This document shows positions 15,401-27,400 of a DNA stretch of 64,000 nucleotides, one piece after another. The translations under genes and the position numbers were made by a program. This stretch comes from Symsagittifera roscoffensis (Eukaryota > Xenacoelomorpha > Acoela > Convolutidae): contig NC_087064.1 in assembly GCF_963678635.1 (NCBI RefSeq), forward strand, positions 81,445,526-81,509,525, in the 5' to 3' direction. Below the pieces are notes generated by a model. It worked only from the letters and a program-made list of their open reading frames with translations. It searched no databases and was not told the DNA's origin. Each line of letters opens with the position of its first letter. Position 1 is the first letter of the stretch.

Positions 15401-18400
15401 AAAGAACAAAAAAAAATCAAATAAGGCCATCAGTTCCACTTAGACAGGAACTGCTGTCAATATTTTTGTTAACTAAATTGACTGTAGCTCAAAACTAACT
15501 TCAAACATAATACCCTTTTATTCCACAACTATAATTGTAATTCATACTTAAACATTTCGTTAATTCTTTGACGAAAATAATCTATACTTGAATACTTATA
15601 CGTAAGTTATAATTTTAACAACTTTTACTCATTGTCATGCATACTTTATGGTCGAGTAATTTGAGGATCCACAATTATTTTTACTAAGGTGTCTCGTTCA
15701 AAACAACCGACAGGAAAATATCGAAAATGCTAGAAAAAATATCATGAGATTATGACACAGCGCGCATACAACAAGATACCAGAATTGTAAACCGACTTAG
15801 AGCCATGTGAATTTTTTATATTCCAGTTACTTATTATGCATTGCACCTTTAGAAAAATAGACAGCACATGTCATCTCATATATTTTGAAGTCTTATTTGA
15901 AATTAAAATTTTCACGCCATTTGGGAATTAAGGTATGTAATTTGAGATGCATTTTCATAGCCCAGCGCCCACTTGGCTTCCGATGAACCTACTGCACACA
16001 ACTTCAGCTTAGCCTGCTGGGTGGCTTCTTGGACTTACTTTGATGTCTCTGTGCATGACATGTTGCCTGTGTATGTAGTTGACAGCCTCGAACATTTCAC
16101 GCATTACAAATGCAATTTGCTCTTCATTGAACGCATTCTTCTCTGCAACATAAAAAAACTGTTATTACTCATAAAACTCATTTGTTTCTGATATCAGTTT
16201 TACATCTTGCGTTACTTGATTTTTAAATGGGATGCCTAAAAAACGCCTCTACATGTACATTTCCAGAAATTATTTCATCACTTCGACTTAGTTCAACTTG
16301 CAACAATCCGACATTTCTAATTCTAACTTTCACTTCTTATTGTTAAAAACTCATTAAAACACATTTTCAATTAGTTAGTGCGCTCTTTGACGATTCACAA
16401 TTTTCTCTCTTTTGAAAAATATACCAACTATAAAAATCAATCATCAAAGGAGTCTGTTCAGTTCCCTAATGGTCCTAAGCCAGACCAAACGTCGCTTCCA
16501 ATTCTCATAGAGAACGTAGAAAGATTAAAACAAAAAATTAATTATCAGAGAGTCATCGTAAGAACTAAGTAAAAACAAAATCAACGAGTTGCTTTCTAAA
16601 ATTCGAGGCACCTAATTATTGAAGAAAACGTGTGAAGTGCATCAATTCCAGAAAAAAGCTAAATGCCGTGTTTTCTTCAACGGGTCTTAAAACGACAAAA
16701 AAAATTTCACTTTAGCAAAAAGACATGAAACAAGCAGATTTAAAAAAGCATTTTTGTGCGTGAAAACTTCTCAGGAAACTCGAGTTCTCATTTGCAATTT
16801 CATTTTTAGAGAGCGTCAATTTCCTTCCTTTTGGCAAATGAATTCAATTTTAAAAAAAATTAATCAGATATCGAAAAAGCAAAACTGAGAGTAATTCATT
16901 AAATTAGTATAAAACTTCGTAACTTTCTACTTATACTTTTTTAATAAACTAGCTAGCAAATACAGTTCCAACTTCGAAAAATTTTGAATTGTTTTCCACT
17001 GATAACCCAATGAAATAATTAAGTCAAAGCTCGGCGGAAACAAAACCGAGGCAGTTAATATATAATCGTCAGCTGAAAAAGTAACTGTTGTGCAAATATT
17101 ACGAGCATCTGATCGATTATCGTATCCGCGAAGCTCTTATTACCGTAACTTGCACACTTACATTGAAACGCGCACTTTTCCCTAGACTTAGCAGACGATT
17201 TCGAAGTGAAGTTCAAACAAAGCCAAATTTCAATGAGCAAAATTATCAAAGTGAGCATGATGAAAACTTTACAACGGTAAATTGCATGTCGCAGAAAAAA
17301 AATAAAATCAAAGAGATAAGCGCTTTAGATTGAACGAAAACACCTGATATATGTTTTTAGTAATGAACTGAAAAGACCAACTGGCTTGCTTGATTCCAAC
17401 TAGCAGGCTCACTAACACTATAGCTGCTCCTGAAAAACGCAAACGATAATGTTTAACAGAGAAATAGATAGGATGGATGGATAATTAGCTGGTTTTCGAG
17501 ATCGCTGGATTATTGAATAGATGGGTTGAAGGCAGGATAGATAGCTAGATGGAAGCAAGGATGGCTCTCTAGGTGGGTGGCTAGATGGCTGGTTTGATGA
17601 AGGTATGAATCGAAGCATGACTGGTTGGATGTATGGTTGGCTAGATGGATGACTGGTTGCAAGGATGGCTGAATTCATGAGCATAGATAGATGGCTAGAT
17701 GGATGAAAAACTGGTTGGTTGAATGGCTCGATGACCGGATAGATGGCTGGTTGGAAAGCTAGATAGATTGATGGTTTGCTGTATGAAATGTGGGATGCAA
17801 GGATGGATGAATTACTTGATGGAAGACAGATGGGTATCTAAATGGTTGGATAGCTAGATCCATGATGATTAGCTGGACGAACGACAGGCTTAACGCAAAG
17901 ATCAACTGCTGGATTATTGATGACTGACTGAATTTAGTGGATTATTGGATGGAGGGATAGATTGCTGCTTAGATGGATGATCGGTTCGTTAGATGTTTTG
18001 ATGATTGGCTGGATAGATGGCTAGATAAAAGGATGAATGACTTGATCGATGGGTGGATGGCTGGATAAACAAATGGGTGTGTGGATATATCGATAACGGG
18101 ATGATTACCACGCTGAAGGGATTGACAGGGATGAGTAGATTGATAGATTGTTAGACATATGATTGGGCGGATTAATGGCTTAATGGACGACTGGCTGGTT
18201 AACTAACTAGATGGATTCCTTGATGAATGAATAGCTGGCTGGAAACATCGATAGCTGGATAGTTTAATGCAAGGATGGATAATTAAATGGATGGATGATT
18301 CCATACAAGATGGCTAGATGAATGGATAGCTAGCTGGCTGGTTGGATAGATGAATGGCTACAAAGATGGATGAATTGATTGATCGCTCAATGACAACATA

Positions 18401-21400
18401 CCTTATCGTAAGACATTAGATGAATGGAGAGTAAAACATCCGCCTGTACAAACACCAAGGAAGAAAACCTCAAAACGTCTGACCCCCGCAGACAAATAAA
18501 ACGGTCTCTCAAAAGCCACAAGTCGGGCCCTTTGACTGACTTGTTCGACCCTAACAATTACATCGAGAAGGGAGCCAAATTGCATTTCAACAAAGTACTC
18601 GGGGCCCCTTCTACCAACAGGCACCATGGCGGGGCCACAAAGTGCGATTTGAACGATGCGAAGAAACTATCATCCTTCAACAGGAAGTACTGAAACGTCT
18701 CAATCATTCCAGAAAAAAAGATCAAGCCATTCAAAACAAAATCAGACCACGAAGACGGAAGATCATGCGCTGCCCCTCGACGAGGCAAACACAACAACAA
18801 CGACCATGATTCAGCATGGAGTGATTCTATTTGAAACGTTTTAAAATAGTGAATACCGTACCGATCGACCAATGGGGTCGAATAAATTCAAGGTACATCT
18901 CGGAGCGAAGGTATAACTGCGTAAGGTAGAGTGACATCGAGCAGAATACAACCGAAATATAAGGTTACATGATAAAACCATAAAATGATGTAACACGCAA
19001 CCGGTCATTGAATTCCTGAAGGCAAACACGCTAGCAGGTAGAGATATTGCACATGATCGACTACAACAGTCAGAGTACTTACTTTGGTTGTAGATATCCT
19101 GGAGGGAGTCGTAGCTGCACAGCTCCATGATCAACCACAAACACCGGTTGCTAAAAACACAGCACTCATAATAAGCATATTCAGCGAAAGTGATCAAATG
19201 GCCATTTTGCCAATTTGTAGTTTTTCATCAATCTGTTATGTACTTCGTCGCAGAGTGGATTGACAAAAGAAATCAACATTTCTGACACGTAGAACCAAGA
19301 AAGTGTCAACTCTGATATAATTCTATGTCACGAAACAATCTGCGATTATTGGACAGCTTCCTAGTTTTCTTAGATTATGTCATTTGAATTATTACTTTAC
19401 AAGACTACTACTAACTGGTAGAATGAGTCATAGTATCTGACAATGTTTGGGTGGTCCAGCTGGTACAGAAGAGTGATCTCCATTTGCAGATGAGCTAGTT
19501 CATTCGCATCCTTCACCATCATCCGCTTCAGTGCAACCTCGGTCGAGGTATCTTGTTTACTGTGTCCCTAAAAGGAACAAATCACCTCCATAATCAACAA
19601 AAGTTTATCCACCAAAGTTTTTGTAATTGCCCACAAAAAGCCTGTTTTCTACGGAAAGTATCAAAACATTTGAAACCCCTTCATTCGTTCAATTTTATCA
19701 CTCAAAAAATAGCATTGATAGCGTTAACTCATCTAGATATTCTATAGATCTAGAGATAGAAATTATTAAATATCAAGCCTAGGGGAAGTTCCTCTAATGC
19801 GATTAGACTTGAAATTAATTTGGCCGACCCAAAATAGAATTTTTTCCATCCTTATTTGCGATAAGAAGAAACGTCTCAAATTGGTTCAACCTTTAACTTG
19901 ACTAAATAATGACCTCTTATATCGTTTTCTAATCAACAAACCGACATATCTTGAAGCCGAATTTGCATCAAAATAATGTAAATTACATCAGAATTATGTA
20001 TTAATTTCATAACAACCATGACAATCTGTTGTTATGTTGCATAACAATAATAATTTCTGGCTTGTTGGAATGGTTATCTTATTTTCGGTTTGTTGGCCTA
20101 CCAACCATTTTTTAATGTCAATGATTTTTCTATCTCTAATTTTTGGAACCAAATGTCATGGGTAGAAAGAATCATACAGGGGGACATAATTTGACAGTAC
20201 TAAGCTTTTCTGGTATTAACAGTGAAAAATAAATTGATTTCAAAGAAGTAAATTCAGGCCATTTTAATCCTATCCTAAAAACTATTTGAAATATCACCTT
20301 CAAGATTGATTTCAACTAATAACTCGAACCTTGCAAACAATTTCCAGACCAATCTTCAAGTATATCGGTCTGCTACTTAATAGCATGAACACTATTTTCA
20401 TACGATTAAGAAAAAAGTAAGAGGACTTTTTGAACTGATTATTATGGTGTCCTCGAAAGCTTATCTGTCTCAACCTTGAGTCTTACCCTAAGTCCTAATT
20501 TTTAAAATGGAACAAGTTGGCTTGATTTAATAACGTTTGCTATAACGTTGGTGAATTAGGCATCATCGGCAACGATTGCATTCAAAAAATGGCAATGATG
20601 CCAATGATTTTTAATTTCAATGACTTTTCTATCTCTAACTTTCGGAAACAAATATTATGGGTAGAAAGAATCATACAGGGGAACATAATTTGACAGTACT
20701 AAGATTTTCTGGGATACAACGGGAAAATAAATTGATTTCAAAGAAGTAAATTCTGGCCATTTTAATCTTAAAAACTATTTGAAATATCATTTCAAGATTT
20801 ATTTCAACTAATAAGAATCAAAACTAAAAAACAATTTCCAGACCAATCTTCAAGTATATCGGTCTGCTACTCAATAGCATGAAAATTATTTTCATACGAT
20901 TTAGAAAATAATCAAGTGGAATTTTCGAACTAATTATTGTGGTCTCCTCGAAAGCTTATCTGTCTTATCCTTTAGTCTTTCTCTTTCAATCCTTTGATAT
21001 TTCATTAAGAACCAACTTTCAAGGATGGACATAATAAGGAAAAGATTGTTTGTAAAGATGAAGAGTTTTTGCTCACAGCCTTTTCATCTTAGCTGAAAAT
21101 TTGCATCAGTAGAGGCTATAAGTGAAAGGACGCAACTAAGGACTAGCTTGTGTCCCCCCATTTTTGACTTATTAAAGTCACTAAATAGTTCAAATATAAA
21201 TGTAAAAATTAAAGCTTTTTGAGCCGTGATAAAAAAAAGTGCTATAGTTACTTCTGACTGCATTTCCAATCTAATGATTTCTAGAAACGAAATCAGTCCC
21301 CTCTCATTATCTCGATAGCTAAAAACTGAAATGTAGGAAATCAGCACGAAGGCGAAGCGGAACTTCGCTCTAGTTGCGATAAAAAAAAATCTATGCCTGA

Positions 21401-24400
21401 TGAGGCGTGAGAAAACTGACTTACAAAACTGCAACTTTTATCTTTCAAAGTTACGCTGGGAGAAAAATGACGCCATAAATTACACAATAACAGGCTATTA
21501 AGCCAATATAACTTCCGACAAAACCTTTTCAGCCGAATAAGTCTTTGAAAAGAAAAATTGATTAGGGGACTCTTTACAAAAATTGAGTTGGTAATAGTGC
21601 AACCCGCGTAAGAAACAAATTTCAAAAAGAACGAGTATTTAGAAGCCTATCATGCTCATAATAGGTCTGATGCATTTAAATTTCAACGGAGACCTCAAAA
21701 AATAAGTCACATGGAAAGAGATGCGTCCTAAAAACAAAGTTTTTCACGCGAAAAGAGTACCCGATTGTTATGTTATATTCTAAATTTATTAAAACTTCAA
21801 TGTAAAATTATGTATGCTTACAACATTCAGTGCTACTACAGCAGCAGCTGGTAATCCTTGTTTAGAATAAGATATAATTGGAAATTGCTATTCACAAACA
21901 CATCTTAAAAATAACGATAGGGGGGAAATAGGGAATAGGGGTGAAATAGTTAACAAGACACAAAATTACTGCATGCGCTTAACTGTTCAATTCTTTCTTT
22001 ATAGAGGGGGATTCGTTACAAGGTACCAGAGGGGCGGAAATAGTTAACAAGATACCAATTTTTAGATCTACTGACCAACAACTCACATCAACTACCGTTT
22101 TAGGCTGCCTTATTGAGAAAAGACGGTTGTTAAAACCATTAATTGAACAAACTCCATTGGGTTACAATATTTGACACGTATTTGAAAAGAAAAAGCCGGA
22201 TTGGTCTTGCTGTTCAAATCAGTACATTTTCAGTAATAAAACACTAAAATACCGAAAACTCCTCAAACTCTACACAGTACCTCTGTTCAGAGATAAACAT
22301 CGCAGTTCTAACATTAGCGATTCATCGATCGAGCAGTTCTGAATTTGCAAAAAATTTGAGTTGGATCAGGTGGTTATATTTTATAACCAGACCACAACTG
22401 TTTAGTATTAACGTTGGATGTAGAATTTATGTCATATTCCGAGAACCGTAAAGTAGTAGTACAGTAATCCGCCATTTCACCAAGAGGAGGAGGGGGTTAC
22501 TGCAGCAGTTGTCGGTACCGTGGGAAAACCAAACCCACACATTGAGATACCGTCAGGGTTGGCAAAATGTAAGTTAAAAACAAAAATAACAAACTAACTG
22601 TTATTTATCAAAAAAAAACATGTTATTTTTGTTAAATTGTTAATTAAAAAAACATATCAACAAGAGTTGAGTTTCTTGAACAGAAACGCCAACTTTCCGG
22701 CTTTCTCAACGCCGAGTTGAGCACGAAGCTTCCCATACGTCAGGTGAGATTTATCGCTCTGTAGTTTGTCAAGTGAAACTGCAATTGGTTTGAAAAAAAA
22801 AAATTCATCCGTTCGGGATTCGCTACAATCGTTTCGGAACAAGCATGCAGTATAGTTGCGTTGTGTTTTTCTAAGAATTACTCATATTTCTAAGAAATAG
22901 CTAACATCACTGTTAGAAATTATAAATAACACTGTAAGTTAAATTCAATGTTAAATAACAATGTTAAATAACATGCCAACCCTGGATACCGTGGGAAAAA
23001 GTATTGTGGGTCCAAGTACCAGCCCCTGTGATTTTTAACAGGGGTAAAATTTTGAATAATGCTTTAGGAGGGTTTTGGGCTAAAAACAAATGTATTCTTG
23101 GTCCTATGAAATGAATACATTATTAGCTGATACAGAAGATAAGTCGGTAGGGAAATACCAAGTGTTATGTATATTTTGGAGCGAGATTTAAATTGCGCTT
23201 TCTAACTGTTTAGTTGCCTAGTGGTATATCTAAATCAAAGAAACCAGTGTTTCCTCGTGAATATTCGGTGTAAAAACCTATTTGAAGAAAAATGAAGGAA
23301 AATTGAAACATTTGAAAATTGTTGGGACAGATTGGGAGAACGTAAGAGTTTTTCCCGTAAATTCTTAGCAATGCAGGAGAGTGTTTCGAAGTCTGATTCG
23401 AGTTATTATAAAGAAGTGATCTGAAAATCAGTTTGGAAAATTGCTTCAGTCAAATGGTACGATTTCAAAAACCGATGGTTACAACAGACTTGGAGATAAC
23501 TCCATGAAAATTATCCATGAATCTTAGCCTGAAAACACTGGTCGAAGAAATTATTTTCTCGCTGCTTGTTCTCTATTCTACAGCTCATGAAACTAACTAC
23601 GATATTGCTTTGAAAAACAAACAAAAAGGTTGAACGATTTTTAAAAGTTTTACATAAAAAAATCAGCTTTTCAAAAATTGAAAACTTTTAACTGGCTTTT
23701 TTGTGACGTTCATCAGTAGCTAGACAACTTTTTAAATTAGATTGTGCCAATAAACCCAAAAATATCAAACTTTACCACTTTAAAAAAGATACGCAATAAA
23801 TTCGAACGTAATCAAAGATTTTACCATAGAGTTTGATCTTTTCTTAACCTTCGGCAAAAATCCTATCAATTATAGTAACCCCTATCGATTAACAAAAACC
23901 CTGTAATCGAACATGGTGATGCTCCTTTCGTTCCTGGTCTAAATTAAACTTACAGCCCAGTTGCTGATTAATCACATTCGGTGCAAGAGTTTAAGTTCAC
24001 TCTACTGGGTTTATGAGCTCAGGCGAGGTCTCATTGAAGTAATTGCTGATGAATTTATTTGCTGTTTACTTATAGCATCAGCTCAAGTTTTAAGAGCATC
24101 CTCTTGACTTTATCAGCCTGAGCTTTACCTTTCGAAGCCACTCCTAGTTTGGAAATTGAACAAAATATCAACAAAGTGTGAAACTCTAAGCAAAATTAAT
24201 CGCCGTGGTAAAAGAAAAAATGACTAAAACTCTCCTGCCTGTCTTGTACAACAGTTTCTGCTTTTGAACTACAAACCTTGCTTTTCGAAATTTCGCGAGT
24301 TCTACAAAACTTGATTCTGGTAATTTCAGCCAAAAGAAACTGAGCGACCGAAGAAGCCTCAAAAAACTTGCCAATATCTGTTCACAAAGTCGATCCTGTC

Positions 24401-27400
24401 AAAACAGACGACATCTGTGGGCATTGTCAGCTAGAGGATAAGTCATTTCGAGTCGAATAAAAAAATTGTCACAAAACAAGTGGTAAGTCGGAACAACGAA
24501 AAATTGAATGCGTACAAAAATTATCGCGCGTATGCTGAGGATATGCGAAACGGACACGGTATGCCAGCATGGGATGTGAAGCAATAAATTCTCACTTCTA
24601 TCAAGCTTGTGACAGCGTTTGTTGGCGCAGTGAGGGAATACGAAATATGGCATACGGAAAAAAATTGAACTTGATAACGCTATTTGTGACTAAGAGAGAA
24701 GATGCCGAAGAATTGATACATCAAAATACAATGTACGAGCCTCAAAAAGTACAGTTGTCGGTAGAGCTAGCCCTTGAAAACGAAAAAACAGATGGCACAG
24801 AAGAAGTAATAACCGTCTTCACCAAATGTGAAATGCCTGCTGTGGATGTTCAAGGATGGACCCAGGATCAATTCTATGATCGCGTTGACCAAAGACTTTC
24901 TACTGTTCATCAGTATGCGTCTCATAGCAGCGGCTGAAGAACTCGAATGATTGAAAAAACTGTCCAGAAATTGGCGAATACACTCTTCTTCAAACACAAT
25001 TTTACTGTTACATAATTATCTGTTTTTTCAAATGTTTTCGTTCCAACTCTGACTATACGTTTTTCTCCTGAGAAAATATCACGAAAATTATCATAAAACC
25101 CGTTATCACTTTCAAACGTGTACATAGTTCGGTAGCGGTGATTTTATTTAACTGTTTCAATCAAAAGACTACTTCTGAAAGATTTAGCTAGCGGATAGCT
25201 TAACTCGGCTGATTTAACTTTTAGGTAGGCCTTAAGCTTCAGTGGAGACAATTAATTAGTAATGCGGTAACATTTAAATGAGTTTCAGTTACACGTGTCA
25301 TTTCTATCTGGTAAGCCCGTAATAGGCCACAAACCTTGCCTAACTTTCCCTGGTTGCATTATCTTTATGACTTGTAAACCTTCGTCACTTTGGCATGAGA
25401 ATATCATAAAAAGGCGCCATGTGGTTTCTTGAAGGTATAGATCTTCAAAGCCCCCAGTTTTCTACTTTGAATTGCTTCAGCCCTAAAAACATATTTACAT
25501 TTTACACACCACGCTTAGGGTAATTGTCAACTTTATTTAGGCATTTCTGGACGTTAATCAGTAGCTGGATAACAAATTTTGTTATTCCTTTGTGCCACTA
25601 AACAAAAAAAAGTTTTTAACACGATGCACAACAATTTCAAATTTCACCAATGTTTTTATCTGTTTTAATGAAGTCTTCAGGTTAGTTAACAAATAAAATT
25701 GCTGCCTTTTTTTTATTTTTTTTTTCATTGATAAGAGCCTATATTTTATCTAAGCATATCAAGTCAAAGTTTTAGCTGCACATTCTAAGAAAAAATTATT
25801 ATGATTCGTATAAACAATATCAATCAGTTTTTCAGTACAACGAAAAAAATCTTTTACCCTTGAGAGTTTCGAAATACCAGTCCGATGTGGATTTGCTGCT
25901 GATATACGATAAGGGTATACATCACTACGTGGTGATAAAAGACCTGAACAAATTAGTCAGCAAACTGCAAAACGAAAACACAGATTGAGAAACCCGCTCT
26001 GCCACCAAAACTGCTTCTACCGATGTTCAAATATGGAACGACTTGAGCGCCACCAATTAGCCTGCATGCAGAATGGATTAAAAATTTCTTCTTTGCAAGA
26101 TGCCAACGAGCGTGTACGACTCAAAAACATAGGGTACCACTTAAAAACATAGGTGCCAAACGCTATAGCCCATTCACGGTTTACTTTGACTTGGAGTCTG
26201 CGTTGGAGGTGGAAACAGTGAAAAATAATCCTGGCTGCTGGAGTACAACCGTAATTGATAAACAATAACCCAGCAGTTTTTGCATTATAGTTGTGGAAGC
26301 TGGAACCCGCAACTGGCGTTTTTTCAGTTCATTGAGGAGTGGACGCGATGACTGAGCTTGTTCAAATGCTAGACTTTCAAAATGAAACACGAAGATACGC
26401 AAACTACCTCGGAAGCACCAATAATCTTGAAAGCAGTGACAAGCTCTGGATTTGGAAAAAATTTTCAAAACCAACAGAGAAATACTGGACCATAATCATT
26501 TCGATGGATCATTCCTCGGATGGGCTCACAAGTAATTTCGGATGAGCAATTTCAACATCCTGAGACGTAACATCCAATTCAACCTTGTCGTAGCCCGAAA
26601 TCTTCACAATTAAGATTAGCACACTGTACTGAAGTGTCTATAAGATATTACACAGATGAAGCTGAGTTTCCCACCACTTGCGATTGAACACAAAATTAAA
26701 AAGATAAGTGATGGAAAACGTTGAAAAAGCTAGATCTACCAGAAAATTAATTTTTCGTATGTCTCGATAGAAATTCATTCTAGGTTAACATGCCAAAATT
26801 TGTAGTAATAAATTAGCAACGGTACAAAATTTAGGAAGAAGAAACAAAGCCGGTAATCTTTGAGCAGACATAAGTTATACCGAAAAAATATGATTTCATA
26901 AAAAAAAACCACGTGAGACTAGATTAAACAATACTTACACTTACAACTTCAAGGATGTGAAAGCTGAAAATAAAAAGAAAGAAAACGTCTGCAAGAAAAG
27001 AAAAACTGTGTTGTGGCAACTAGGCCAATAAATTTTCAAGTCCATCGCCCTGAACCTACAAAGAACATCAATTGAAAACGGATCAACGCCCAAAAACCAA
27101 TCAAATTAGCTAGACAAAAAATAAACGTTTTTCATTCTCGAACAAAAAACAGACTAAGTTATTTCACTAGTTTTTGTATTTTGATGAAAACACCCAAAAC
27201 TTCAACAAATGCATCAGGAAACTTAGCAGAAAGCAGATAGAAAAGCAGGGGGGTTAAAATTTTCTAGCACTTTTACATAGCACTTTTGACGAATAATTCT
27301 CGGACTCGGTGAGTAATATAGCATATTAGATATTAGAGCCCTTTCAGTCGTGATTTGATTATATAAAAACTTTAAAGAAACAAGAAATTGTCCTTATGTA

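Larger units (their letters stand above)
13150..15662 (+). repeat. 1.25-kb tandem duplication carrying TATA-plus-hairpin blocks
   Basis: Two diverged copies lie head to tail: about 13150-14415 and 14416-15662. Matching landmarks are TATATAAG at 13497 and 14763, AACTAATTTATAC/GACGAAAATAATCTATACT at about 14310 and 15570, and ATACTTTAT..GTCGAGTA at 14390 and 15645. Both carry the CCTTT..AAAGG hairpin (13410-13427 and 14658-14675). The copies differ by many substitutions, so this is an old duplication. Confidence 0.75.

Noticed and set aside
17418-17684. 88-codon minus-strand frame rich in Ser, Pro and His
   Set aside because: It is the translation of the degenerate GATG satellite, without other coding signals.
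21084-21625. Two overlapping minus-strand frames of 116 and 94 codons
   Set aside because: Hydrophobic low-complexity translations of AT-rich DNA, no motif, and they cross a hairpin repeat.
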